A DNA stretch of 64,000 nt from Isosphaeraceae bacterium EP7 (GTDB lineage: Bacteria; Planctomycetota; Planctomycetia; Isosphaerales; Isosphaeraceae): the NCBI GenBank assembly GCA_038400315.1, contig CP151667.1:2739174-2803173 (forward strand), read 5' to 3'. Below are positions 41,753 to 50,188 of the stretch, piece after piece. A program made the position numbers and the translations under genes. Position 1 is the first letter of the stretch. Every line of letters starts with the position of its first letter. Below the pieces are notes generated by a model, which was given only the letters and a program-made list of their open reading frames with translations, had not been told where the DNA came from and did no database searches.

Positions 41753-44644
41753 ATGACGACCCGCGCCCGAACACGCACCCTGATCGCGACAACACTCCTG
41801 ACGCTGGTCGGCCTGACCGTCGCCGGCGTCTGGGTCTCATCTCGCCGAGATCGCGCCTTCCGCGCCGACCTTGCCGAGGCTCGCAAGGCCATGGACGACG
41901 GCCGGTTCGCCATGGCCCGCCAGACATTGAACGGGTTGGCCGACGGCGGCTCCGATGACCCCGAGCTGTTCCTCCTGCTGGGCTACTGCGAGCAGGCCCG
42001 GGGCAAGCCGCCCGCGGCGCTTGCCGCCTGGTCCCGCATCGGGGCCGACACCCCGCAGGCCAGCGAAGCCTCCTTCCGCTCCGGCCAGGTCGAGCAGGAA
42101 GCCGGCCGACTCGCCGCTGCCGAAGAGCTGTTCCGCAAGGCGATCGACCTCCCCGGCACGTTCCGGGACCAGGGCCGCAACGCCCTGGCCAGACTGTTGC
42201 GCCTGGAAGGGCGCGAGGATGAGGCCCGCCGCGTCGACCTCGACGGCGTCGACGCCTCGACCGACCCGACGAGCCTGGCGAAGTTGCTGCACACGCAGGA
42301 CATCCTCCCATTCCCGATCGAGGGGGCCCGCCGCTATTTCGATCGCTCGGCCGCCCGAGCCCCCGACGACGACCGCGTCCGGCTGGGCCGGGCCAGGCTC
42401 GCGATCCTGACCGGCGACTTCGACGAGGCGACGCGGCTCCTCGACGCGAACCTGGCCCGCGCCCCCGACGACCCGCCCACGCTGAAGGCAAGTCTCGACC
42501 TGGCCGTCGCCGCCAATCGGCCCGAACTAGCGAAGCGGGCCCTGGGTCGCCTGACGAGCCTGGAACCGAGGGACCAGGCTCGGTTGCGAGCCTGGATCGC
42601 GGCGAGCCAGGGCGACCGTGCCGCGGAGGCCGACGCGCTCAGGGCCCAGGTCGCCGCCGGGCCGGTCGAGGCGCGGTCGCTCGATCGACTGGCCGAGTTG
42701 GAAGATCAGGCGGGGCGGCCCGACGAGGCTGCGAAGATCCGGACGCGCAAGGCCGACCTCGATCGGACGGGTCGGGAATACGCCGACGCCCTGGCGGCGC
42801 CCGGCCTGGATCCCGCCTCGAAGGAGCAGGCCGTCACGCTGGGCCGGCTGGCCTCGAAGCTCGGCCGGGCCCTGGATCTCGCCTGCTGGCAGGCCGTCGC
42901 CGAAGGCCGCCCGCTCGACCTCTCGAAGTTCAAGGGGTCCCCTGCGGTCTCGACCGGCCCGCTGCTGTCGATGCTGGAGCGGGCGAAGTCCGTCGAGGTC
43001 GTCGCGGATGTGGTCCAGCCGGCCCGATTCGAGGACGAGGCCGAACGTGCGGGCCTGAGATTCGGCCAGATCAGCGGCTCCACGGGGCGCGGTCTGATCC
43101 CGCCGGTGACGTCCTCGGGGGGAGTCGGCCTGATCGACTACGACGCGGACGGCCACCTGGACGTCTATCTCGTGCAAGGCGGCACCTTCCCCTCGGGGAC
43201 GACCGGCCCATCGGGCGGAGATCGCCTGTTCCGCAACAAGGGGGACGGCACGTTCGAGGACGCCACCGCGCGGTCGGGCATCGAGGCGATGCCTCGCGGC
43301 TACGGGCACGGGGTCGCGGTGGCCGACTACGACAATGACGGGCATGCCGACCTGTTCATCACACGCTGGCGGTCGTATGCCCTCTATCGCAACAAGGGAG
43401 ACGGCACGTTCGAGGACGCCACCGCCAGGCTTGGGCTGGGCGGGGACCGGGACTGGCCGACCTCGGCGGCGTTCGCGGACCTGGACGGGGACGGCGACCT
43501 GGATCTCTATGTTTGCCACTACCTTAAGTGGGACGAGAATTCGACCCTGCCATGCTCGGACCCGAACGACCCGTCGGTCTACGCCTGCAACCCGCGCGAC
43601 TTCCCGGCGCTGGCCGATCACCTGTTTCGCAACGACGGGTCGAAGTTCGTCGACGTGACCGCCGAGGCGGGCCTCGTCGACGACGACGGCCGAGGCCTCG
43701 GCGTGCTGGCGGCCGACCTGGACGACGACGGCAAGACGGACCTGTTCGTGGCCAATGACACCACGGCCAACTACTTCTGGCGCAACCTGGGCGGGTTGAA
43801 GTTCGAAGAGTCCGCCGTCGCATCGGGCCTGGCGTCGTCGGCCAGCGGCGGCTTCAAGGCGGGGATGGGCGTGGCCTGCGGCGACCTGGACGGCGACGGG
43901 ATCCTCGACCTGGCGGTGACCAACTTCTACAACGAGTCGACCACCTTCTATCAGAACCTGGGCGGGGGCCTGTTCGCCGACCGGACCTCGGCCCTGGGCC
44001 TTGCCGCCCCCACCCGGTTCGTGCTCGGCTTCGGCCTGGCCCTGCCCGACGTCAACAACGACGGGCATCTCGACCTGATGCAGGCCAACGGCCACGTCTT
44101 CGACGGCCGCCCCCAGTTCCCCTGGAAGATGCCCGCGCAGCTGCTTCTAGGGACTCCTCGAGGGACGTTGCTCGCCCCCGGCGCCGCGTCCGGTGCGCCG
44201 TTTTCCGTCCCTCACATTGCGCGAGGGCTTGCCGCCGGCGACCTGGACAACGACGGATCTATCGACGCGGTCCTCGTCTGCCAGGATGAGCCGGCGGTCT
44301 ACCTGCACAATAACGGGGGAGCGAACCGGTCGATCACGCTGGCCCTGCGCGGTGTGAAGTCGAACCGCGACGGCGTGGGCGCGAGGGTCAGTGTCCGGGT
44401 GGGCGACCGGACTCTGGTCGCGGCCCGGATTGGCGGAGGGAGCTATCAGTCGGCCGACGACCCGAGGCTGCACTTCGGCCTGGGCGCAGCCGACCATGCC
44501 GACTCGGCGGAGGTACGCTGGCCCTCGGGCCGGCTGGATCGGATCGGCAGGCTGGAGGCCGGTCGCGGCTACCTGCTGACGGAAGGCTCGGACACACCCC
44601 GGCCGCTGGACGGCCGGGAACACACCACGGATCCAAGACCATGA
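41753..44644 (+). CDS. Exported FG-GAP/VCBS-repeat protein with ASPIC/UnbV domain (CRTAC1-like)
   Basis: A 963-residue exported protein. A signal/anchor helix (TLIATTLLTLVGLTVAGVWV, residues 9-28) is followed by TPR-like helical repeats (about 40-330; for example LAEARKAMDDGRFAMARQTL). Then a beta-propeller of at least six FG-GAP/VCBS repeats with calcium-type loops (DYDADGHLDVY, DYDNDGHADLF, DLDGDGDLDLY, DLDDDGKTDLF, DLDGDGILDLA, DVNNDGHLDLM) spans about 450-830. An ASPIC/UnbV domain (about 855-950) ends in a GGGSYQSADDPRLHFGLG block. Two Cys in one repeat insertion (TLPCSDPN, VYACNPRD) may form a disulfide. Related proteins bind matrix or substrates outside the cell. The ATG at 41753 is the best start. 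Its stop overlaps the next start (ATGA), so the two genes are coupled. Confidence 0.9.
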   Translation: MTTRARTRTLIATTLLTLVGLTVAGVWVSSRRDRAFRADLAEARKAMDDGRFAMARQTLNGLADGGSDDPELFLLLGYCEQARGKPPAALAAWSRIGADTPQASEASFRSGQVEQEAGRLAAAEELFRKAIDLPGTFRDQGRNALARLLRLEGREDEARRVDLDGVDASTDPTSLAKLLHTQDILPFPIEGARRYFDRSAARAPDDDRVRLGRARLAILTGDFDEATRLLDANLARAPDDPPTLKASLDLAVAANRPELAKRALGRLTSLEPRDQARLRAWIAASQGDRAAEADALRAQVAAGPVEARSLDRLAELEDQAGRPDEAAKIRTRKADLDRTGREYADALAAPGLDPASKEQAVTLGRLASKLGRALDLACWQAVAEGRPLDLSKFKGSPAVSTGPLLSMLERAKSVEVVADVVQPARFEDEAERAGLRFGQISGSTGRGLIPPVTSSGGVGLIDYDADGHLDVYLVQGGTFPSGTTGPSGGDRLFRNKGDGTFEDATARSGIEAMPRGYGHGVAVADYDNDGHADLFITRWRSYALYRNKGDGTFEDATARLGLGGDRDWPTSAAFADLDGDGDLDLYVCHYLKWDENSTLPCSDPNDPSVYACNPRDFPALADHLFRNDGSKFVDVTAEAGLVDDDGRGLGVLAADLDDDGKTDLFVANDTTANYFWRNLGGLKFEESAVASGLASSASGGFKAGMGVACGDLDGDGILDLAVTNFYNESTTFYQNLGGGLFADRTSALGLAAPTRFVLGFGLALPDVNNDGHLDLMQANGHVFDGRPQFPWKMPAQLLLGTPRGTLLAPGAASGAPFSVPHIARGLAAGDLDNDGSIDAVLVCQDEPAVYLHNNGGANRSITLALRGVKSNRDGVGARVSVRVGDRTLVAARIGGGSYQSADDPRLHFGLGAADHADSAEVRWPSGRLDRIGRLEAGRGYLLTEGSDTPRPLDGREHTTDPRP

Positions 44645-45930
44645 GCCGGATCACCCAGGACCGACCGACCGCCGCCGACGGATCCGAGGCGGCGCCAAGG
44701 GCCCCGCAGTCGGGCTTCGCCGGCCGGATCGAGTCGCTCGACCAGTTCCGCGGCTACACCGTCTTCGGGATGTTCCTCGTCAACTTCCTGGGCGGCCTGG
44801 CCGCGGTGCACGCCAACTTCAAGCACAACAACACGTTCTTCAGCTATGCTGATTCGATCATGCCCAGCTTCATGTACGTCTGCGGCGTGTCGTATCGCCT
44901 GACGACGCTGAGGCGCATCGAGCAGGTGGGCACGGGCGCCGCATATGCCCACGTGATCAAGCGCAGCCTGGGGCTGATCCTCATCTCGCTGGCCGTCTTC
45001 GGCTTCGACGGCAAGTTCGATTCCTGGTCTGAGATGACCTCCGGGGGCGTGTTCGACTTCTTCGCCAAGCTCCTGAAGGCGAACCTCTGGGAAACCCTGG
45101 CGATCATCGGCGCGACGCAGATCCTGCTGCTCCCGGTGGTGGCGGCCGGTTGGCGGGTGCGGGTCGGCGCCATCGTCGCCTGCCTGGTGGGTCACGCGAC
45201 GATCACCTACCTGTTCAACTGGGACTTCGTCAACGGCCGGCCCAACTTCGTGAGCAATTTCTGGGGCGTGGAGAAGGCCCGTGCTTGGGACGGTGGTTTC
45301 TTCGGCCTGCTGGGCTGGGCGGTGCCGATGCTGCTGGGCACCCTGACCTACGACGCGCTGGCCAGGCGAGGATCTCGGGGAGCCTTCCCTCGGCTCCTCG
45401 CCTGGGGCCTGCTGCTGATGGCCGTCGGATACGGGATCTCCTGCCTGACGCGGCTTTATGACACCGCGCCCGACGCCGAAGGGAAGTACTCGGCCCCCGA
45501 GTATGCCGATTCCCCGGTCTGGCTGCCGCTGGAGAAGATGAGCGGCCGGCCCTGGTCCGACCTGCTGGCCGAGCCGCCGTTCGTCGAGCCTCCGCACTGG
45601 TCGCAGAGGCCGATCAACTACTGGATGATGGGCAAGCGGATGGTCGGCCCGTCGTTCACGCTGTTCGCCGGCGGGTTCGCGATGACGCTCTACGGCCTGT
45701 TCATCGTGGGCGTCGACCTGATGGGCCGCCGCCTGGACGTGTTCCGGATCCTGGGCCAGAACGCGCTCGCGGCGTATGTTCTGCACCACCTGATCGAGCA
45801 CGGGATGCTCCAGATCGTGCCCAAGGATTCGCCCCTCTGGTGGGTCCTGACGGCCCTGGTCATCTTCATGACGGTGAGTATCTCGTTCGTCGCTTATCTG
45901 GATCGGAACAAGATTCACATCAAGGTCTGA
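44641..45930 (+). CDS. DUF5009-like membrane acyltransferase (heparan-alpha-glucosaminide N-acetyltransferase family)
   Basis: A 429-residue polytopic membrane protein with about ten hydrophobic helices. The N-terminal motif SLDQFRGYTVFGMFLVNFLG is the signature of the DUF5009/NagX-HGSNAT family, which moves acetyl groups from acetyl-CoA across the membrane onto sugars. Other family traits: ADSIMPSFMYVCGVSYRLT and a C-terminal ILGQNALAAYVLHHLIEHG with the conserved Asn and His residues. It starts inside the stop of the ASPIC/UnbV gene (ATGA overlap), so both are co-expressed; this could mean modification of an exported glycan or of the partner. It ends before a large shared hairpin. Confidence 0.85.
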   Translation: MSRITQDRPTAADGSEAAPRAPQSGFAGRIESLDQFRGYTVFGMFLVNFLGGLAAVHANFKHNNTFFSYADSIMPSFMYVCGVSYRLTTLRRIEQVGTGAAYAHVIKRSLGLILISLAVFGFDGKFDSWSEMTSGGVFDFFAKLLKANLWETLAIIGATQILLLPVVAAGWRVRVGAIVACLVGHATITYLFNWDFVNGRPNFVSNFWGVEKARAWDGGFFGLLGWAVPMLLGTLTYDALARRGSRGAFPRLLAWGLLLMAVGYGISCLTRLYDTAPDAEGKYSAPEYADSPVWLPLEKMSGRPWSDLLAEPPFVEPPHWSQRPINYWMMGKRMVGPSFTLFAGGFAMTLYGLFIVGVDLMGRRLDVFRILGQNALAAYVLHHLIEHGMLQIVPKDSPLWWVLTALVIFMTVSISFVAYLDRNKIHIKV

Positions 45931-45939
45931 GCAGGGCTG

Positions 45940-45974
45940 GGCGACACGCCCCCGCCTGGCTGGGGCGTGTCGCC
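45940..45974. terminator. Perfect 13-bp hairpin between convergent genes
   Basis: GGCGACACGCCCC (45940-45952) pairs exactly with GGGGCGTGTCGCC (45962-45974), nine-base loop, in the 51-base space between the acyltransferase and RMD1-like stops. The strongest such element in the window. No U-tract on either side. Confidence 0.75.
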
Positions 45975-45981
45975 AAGGGGG

Positions 45982-47136
45982 TCAGTGGCGGACGAAGGCC
46001 ATGACGACCTCGACGGTGATCAGGAGGATGACGACGAGCTCCAGGACCTCTCCGCGGGTTCCGCCGGCCTGCTGAACGAGGAGGTCGAAGACGTCGCCGA
46101 CGGTGTCGAGCTTGCGGCGGATCGACTGCTGCCACTCGTCGAGGTGGAAGCGGGCCGAGGCGATGTCGAAGACCCTGGAGAGGTACTGGTCGCCGATCAG
46201 CTTGAGCGCGTTGTCGGCCCGCTCGAAGAGGCTGGTGGCCTCGATCTCCAGCTCGCGCACGCTGCGCACTGCGTCCGAATGAGTTCGCCAGTTGGGGGCC
46301 CACCGGCGCGCCGGGCGGCCGGGGCGGATCAGGCGATAGGCCCCCTCAAGGCGATCGTCGAGGCGGTCGTCGATGTGGCGAAATTCCAGCAGCTGGACGT
46401 TGGCGAACTCGATGACCTGCAGGGTCTCGGCGCAGTCGCGGTCGGCGATGAACCCGGCCGCCCAGTCGAGCAGGACGAGGTCATCGGGGGTGTAGGCCAG
46501 GCTCAGGCGGGTGGCCTCGGCGATCTCGGTGCGGCTCATGATGCCGGGCTCGAGCCGGACCAGGCCGGCGACCCAGGCGGCGTGGTCGGCGATCCATTCG
46601 GCGCGGGCGTCGGGGAGCTGGAAGACGATGTATTCCTCGCTCAGGTCGCTGACCTCGAAGCCGAAGACGACGGGCTTGAGCCGCTCGACCCAGGGGGAGA
46701 CGACGAGCCTGGCGGCCGAGTTCAAGGGGCCCGAGTCGGCCAGCTGACCGGCAAGCTCCAGGAGCCCGGCGGGGGTCAGGCGGACCGGGAAGCGGACCAT
46801 CAGCGAGATGGCGCCGAAGTCGAAGATCGACAGCTCGCCCTGCGCCGGCCTGGTCAGGACCACACCGCCCGGAAGGGCGAGGCCGGCGACGTCGACGGTG
46901 GCCCGCAGCGGGGCGGGGCGGTAGCGGATCGACTCGGGGGTCCGGCGGCGACGGGCCAGCGAGCCCGACTCGCCCGGCATCACGGCGCGGGCACGCTCCA
47001 GGTCGATCTCGTAGCCGATGTCGAAGGCGAAGGCCAGATGGATGACGGCGTCCAGCTCGTCGGCGTCGTCGCCGCCCGGACCGAAGGGCGAAGGGCTCGG
47101 CGAGGAGTCCGGGGCGGGCGTCGCGTGCGGGGTCAT
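45982..47136 (-). CDS. RMD1/DUF155-like protein with C-terminal membrane anchor
   Basis: A 384-residue protein. After a Pro/Ser-rich disordered N-terminus (1-30) comes a mixed alpha/beta domain (ELSIFDFGAISLMVRFPV), a long helical middle (YTPDDLVLLDWAAGFIADRD, LLEFRHIDDRLDDRLEGAY) and a C-terminal hydrophobic anchor (GEVLELVVILLITVEVVMAF). This layout of N-terminal barrel, helical bundle and a single terminal transmembrane helix after a glutamate fits the RMD1/YagE (DUF155) family, whose members act in mitochondria or bacterial membranes with unclear function. The call is moderate. Its start overlaps the metallophosphoesterase stop by four bases (ATGA), so the two are coupled. The Ser/Pro N-terminus is poorly conserved-looking and the start could be later. 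Confidence 0.65.
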   Translation of the reverse strand: MTPHATPAPDSSPSPSPFGPGGDDADELDAVIHLAFAFDIGYEIDLERARAVMPGESGSLARRRRTPESIRYRPAPLRATVDVAGLALPGGVVLTRPAQGELSIFDFGAISLMVRFPVRLTPAGLLELAGQLADSGPLNSAARLVVSPWVERLKPVVFGFEVSDLSEEYIVFQLPDARAEWIADHAAWVAGLVRLEPGIMSRTEIAEATRLSLAYTPDDLVLLDWAAGFIADRDCAETLQVIEFANVQLLEFRHIDDRLDDRLEGAYRLIRPGRPARRWAPNWRTHSDAVRSVRELEIEATSLFERADNALKLIGDQYLSRVFDIASARFHLDEWQQSIRRKLDTVGDVFDLLVQQAGGTRGEVLELVVILLITVEVVMAFVRH

Positions 47137-47969
47137 GCGGAACTCGTCAGGGTGATGTGGACCACTTCCGGCCGGCAGAAGAACCGCGCCGGGGGCCCCG
47201 CGGTGCCGACCCCCCGGCTGACGTACACCGGGCAGGCCGGGCCTTCGACGAGCCCCTGGGCGTACTTCTGGCCGAACCGAGAGGGAAGGATCGGGGCGCC
47301 GTAGCCGGGCACGCGAATCTGCCCGCCGTGGGTGTGGCCGCTGAGCATCAAGCCGACGCGGCGGTCGGTCAGGTATTCGGCGTAATCCGGGTTATGCGAC
47401 ATCAGGATCGTCGCATCGCCCTCGTCGGCGTCGCCCAAGGCCGAGGCCGGATCCTGGCGATCTTCCCAGAGATCGCCGACGCCCGCCACTCGCAGCCGGT
47501 TACAGCCCCGCTCGATCCATTCTCCCCGGTTCTCGGCGAGCGTGACGCCCGCGCTCACCAGGGCCGCACGCATGTCGGCGGGATTGCCCCAGTGGTCATG
47601 GTTGCCCAGGACGGCGAACTTGCCCATCCCGGCGCGAAGACGGGCCAGCTCGCCGGCCACGGGCTCGATGTGCGGGTGCCCCCGGTGGACGAAGTCGCCG
47701 GTCAGCATCACCAGGTCCGGCTTCAAGGCGTTGGTCATGTCGACGACGTGGCGGACATACTCGATCGAGACGTTGGGCCCGTGGTGGATGTCGGTGAGGT
47801 GGGCCAGCGTCGTGCCTTCGAAGGCCGCAGGAAGGTTCCGCAACGGCACGCGCACCCGGGTCACCCGGCACCACCTGGCTTCCAGGAACGGGTAGGCGCC
47901 CCCGGCCAGGCCGAGGCCAAGCAAGGACGCCGCGGCCCCTTTGAAGAATTTCCGACGCTCGATCGTCAT
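47133..47969 (-). CDS. Exported calcineurin-like metallophosphoesterase (YkuE/YaeI type)
   Basis: A 278-residue phosphoesterase with all the binuclear-metal motifs: AHLTDIHHGP (Asp, His), VMLTGDFVH (Asp), VLGNHDHWG (Asn, His), ILMSHNPDYAE (His) and LMLSGHTHGGQIRVPG (GHxH). The N-terminus has a Tat-like signal: RRKFFKG then a hydrophobic GAAASLLGLGLAGG stretch, so it acts at the outer face of the inner membrane. Relatives are YkuE-type and YaeI-type phosphodiesterases acting on lipid or lipid-linked substrates. The start is ATG at 47967-47969. It overlaps the RMD1-like gene downstream (ATGA). Confidence 0.92.
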   Translation of the reverse strand: MTIERRKFFKGAAASLLGLGLAGGAYPFLEARWCRVTRVRVPLRNLPAAFEGTTLAHLTDIHHGPNVSIEYVRHVVDMTNALKPDLVMLTGDFVHRGHPHIEPVAGELARLRAGMGKFAVLGNHDHWGNPADMRAALVSAGVTLAENRGEWIERGCNRLRVAGVGDLWEDRQDPASALGDADEGDATILMSHNPDYAEYLTDRRVGLMLSGHTHGGQIRVPGYGAPILPSRFGQKYAQGLVEGPACPVYVSRGVGTAGPPARFFCRPEVVHITLTSSA

Positions 47970-48017
47970 GGCATCTCCCCCTTTGTCACCTTGTTACGGC
48001 GCGACATCGCCGAACGG

Positions 48018-49922
48018 TCAGAGGATCAGGGGGGATTTTGCCTCGGCGGCCTGCTCCAGCATCGACTGCACGCGGGCCACCGTGTCCTCGGGCTCTGTGA
48101 CCACCCCTTCAAGCAAGAGCGCATTCGACCAGAGCTGGAGGCCGCATTGCTTGATGAAATCGTCATGCGTGTGGCTGGAGCCGAGCATCGACAGGCGGCG
48201 GATGAGGGGGGCGCCGGGGTTGATCTCCAGGATCCGGCCACCCGCCTGGAAGCTGGCGTCATTCATCTTGAGGATGCGCTGCATCTGGGTCGACATCGCG
48301 CCGTCGGCGTTGACCAGGCAGCAGGGGCTGTCGGTCAGCCGCTTCGACTCGCGGACGTCCTGCACGCGGGCGCCCAGGGCCTCGCGGAAGAGGGTCAGGA
48401 CCCGGGGCAGGCCGGCGGTGTCTTCGGGCTTGGGTTCGTTTTCCGACTTGGCCGCGTCCTCGCCGGGAAGGTCCAGCTCGGCGGCGTCGGTCGGGGTAAG
48501 GGTCTTGCCGGCGTAGGCGCCCAGCGAGGCCAGGACGAACTCGTCGACCGGGTCGGTGAGGTAGAGCACCTCGACGCCTCGCTTGCGGAAGATCTCCAGG
48601 TTGGGGCTCTTGCGCAGGGAGGCGAGGTCGGGGGCGCTCAGATAGTAGATGTGCGACTGCCCCTCGGGCATCCGGCCGATGTAGGCGTCCAGCGACGTGA
48701 CCGCGTCAGGTCCGCCCTCGACGGTGTGCGACGACCGGTAACGCAGGAGCTTGCCCACGCGGTCGCGGTGCTCGAAGTCGCGGACCCCTTCGCGGAGGAT
48801 CGTGCCGAACTGCTGGTAGAAGGCGAGGTAGTCTTCGGGCGTCTCCTCGGCCATCTTGGTCAGGCGGTCGAAGACGCTCTTGACCAGGACGCCGCGGATC
48901 CGGCGGATGACCGTGTTGTCCTGCAAGGTCTCGCGCGAGACGTTCAGGGGGAGGTCTTCGGAGTCGACCAGGCCGCGGATGAAGCGGAGGAAGTCGGGCA
49001 GCAGGTCGCGACAATGGTCCTGCACCAGCACGCGCCTGGCCAGCAGGCTCAGGCCTTCCTCGGGCTTGCCGAAGCCCATCGTCTCGAAGTTCGTCGGCGG
49101 GCAGTAGAGGATCGAGCGGAACTGGATAGGGGAGTCGACCGACAGGTGCAAGTGCCAGAGGGGCGTTTCCTCGGCATGGTGCGTCAGGTGGCGGTAGAAC
49201 TGCAAGTACTGCTCGGCCGTGACCTGGTTGCGAGGCTCGACCCAGATCGGCTTCTGATCATTGACCAGCTCGCCGGCCACCTCGATCGGGTAGGGGACGA
49301 AGCTGGAATACTTGCGGACGATCGACTTGAGCTTCCAGTCCTCGGTGAACTCCTTGGCGTCTTCCTTCAAGTGAAGGGTGATCGACGTGCCGCGCGGGAT
49401 GTCGGCGCCGTCGACCTCGGTGACGGTGAAGGTGCCCGAGCCGTCGGACTCCCACTCCCAGGCGGCCGACTCGACGGCGACTTTGCTGCGGACGGTCACG
49501 TTGTCGGCGATCATGAAGGCGGAGTAGAAGCCGACGCCGAACTGGCCGATCAGCGACAGCTCGGCGGGCTTGCCCTCGCCCGCCTTGGCCTTTTCGGCCA
49601 GCCCCTTGAGGAACTCGCGCGAGCCGCTGCGGGCGATGGTGCCCAGGTTGTTGACGAGGTCGTCGCGCGTCATGCCGATCCCGTTGTCCCGCAGGACCAG
49701 GCGGCGGGCCTCGGCGTCGGGTTCCAGGCTGATGCGCAGGGGCTCGTCGTCGCGCCCGGCCGTGTCGGTCAGCGCGGCGTACCGGCGCTTGTCCAGGGCG
49801 TCCGAGGCGTTGGAGATCAGCTCACGAAGCGCAATCTCACGACTCTGGTAGAGCGAGTGCGACAGCAGGTGCAGGAGTTGCTTGATCTCGGCCTGGAAGG
49901 AGAACTGTTCTTTGGATTCCAT
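48018..49922 (-). CDS. htpG: HtpG, Hsp90-family chaperone
   Basis: A 634-residue Hsp90 homologue of normal length. N-terminal ATPase domain with FQAEIKQLLHLLSHSLY, the RELISNASDALDK box, LVLRDNGIGM, GTIARSGSREFL and GQFGVGFYSAFMIAD. The middle domain has LPLNVSRETLQ, and the C-terminal dimerisation domain carries QMQRILKMND and ends LILEG-free at LIL. All nucleotide-binding residues are present, so it should be active in folding of client proteins in the cytoplasm. No CIRCE-type heat-shock element was seen upstream. Start ATG at 49920-49922. Single-gene unit, divergent from a small putative ORF. Confidence 0.98.
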   Translation of the reverse strand: MESKEQFSFQAEIKQLLHLLSHSLYQSREIALRELISNASDALDKRRYAALTDTAGRDDEPLRISLEPDAEARRLVLRDNGIGMTRDDLVNNLGTIARSGSREFLKGLAEKAKAGEGKPAELSLIGQFGVGFYSAFMIADNVTVRSKVAVESAAWEWESDGSGTFTVTEVDGADIPRGTSITLHLKEDAKEFTEDWKLKSIVRKYSSFVPYPIEVAGELVNDQKPIWVEPRNQVTAEQYLQFYRHLTHHAEETPLWHLHLSVDSPIQFRSILYCPPTNFETMGFGKPEEGLSLLARRVLVQDHCRDLLPDFLRFIRGLVDSEDLPLNVSRETLQDNTVIRRIRGVLVKSVFDRLTKMAEETPEDYLAFYQQFGTILREGVRDFEHRDRVGKLLRYRSSHTVEGGPDAVTSLDAYIGRMPEGQSHIYYLSAPDLASLRKSPNLEIFRKRGVEVLYLTDPVDEFVLASLGAYAGKTLTPTDAAELDLPGEDAAKSENEPKPEDTAGLPRVLTLFREALGARVQDVRESKRLTDSPCCLVNADGAMSTQMQRILKMNDASFQAGGRILEINPGAPLIRRLSMLGSSHTHDDFIKQCGLQLWSNALLLEGVVTEPEDTVARVQSMLEQAAEAKSPLIL

Positions 49923-50000
49923 GGAAGCTGCGGCCCATAGAGAGGAGAGGCGCCGACACCGCGTTGGGTTCGTTTTCTCGACGGCAACGTGGCCGGCCTG

Positions 50001-50017
50001 GCGTCAACTTTTGACGC
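50001..50017. promoter_or_regulatory. Perfect palindrome upstream of htpG
   Basis: GCGTCAA CTT TTGACGC: 7-bp arms, 3-base centre, about 80 bases upstream of htpG and 24 bases before the ATG of a small plus-strand frame. TTGACG in the right arm could be a -35 box for that frame. Looks like an operator; the binding protein is unknown. Confidence 0.4.
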
Positions 50018-50040
50018 GACCAAATAGAAATGAAATCAAT

Positions 50041-50178
50041 ATGCAAAATTCAAGCCACTCCGAAACGATCGCCACAACTTGTCCAACACCAAGCCTTTAT
50101 CTCATCGAAGACGACCCTGACGCGGTGGAAATCCTGCCAAGTTGCTCGGTTTGCATCGTCGTGCGACTGACATTTTGA
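50041..50178 (+). pseudogene. Short frame resembling the start of a response-regulator receiver
   Basis: A 45-codon frame from ATG 50041 to TGA 50178 in an A+T-rich island. It starts with a polar leader and then reads SLYLIEDDPDAVEIL, which looks like the first strand and acidic pair of a receiver domain (FixJ/OmpR type), but breaks off into a Cys/Val-rich tail without the phospho-acceptor Asp. It could be a decayed gene remnant or chance. The ATG lacks a clear ribosome site. Confidence 0.3.
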
Positions 50179-50188
50179 CAAACGAGGC

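Noticed and set aside
47157-49940. A 927-codon plus-strand frame opposite htpG and the phosphoesterase
   Set aside because: Antisense to two genes with complete motifs; no domain visible.
49923-50040. CIRCE heat-shock operator for htpG
   Set aside because: No TTAGCACTC-N9-GAGTGCTAA-like sequence; the palindrome present has another sequence.
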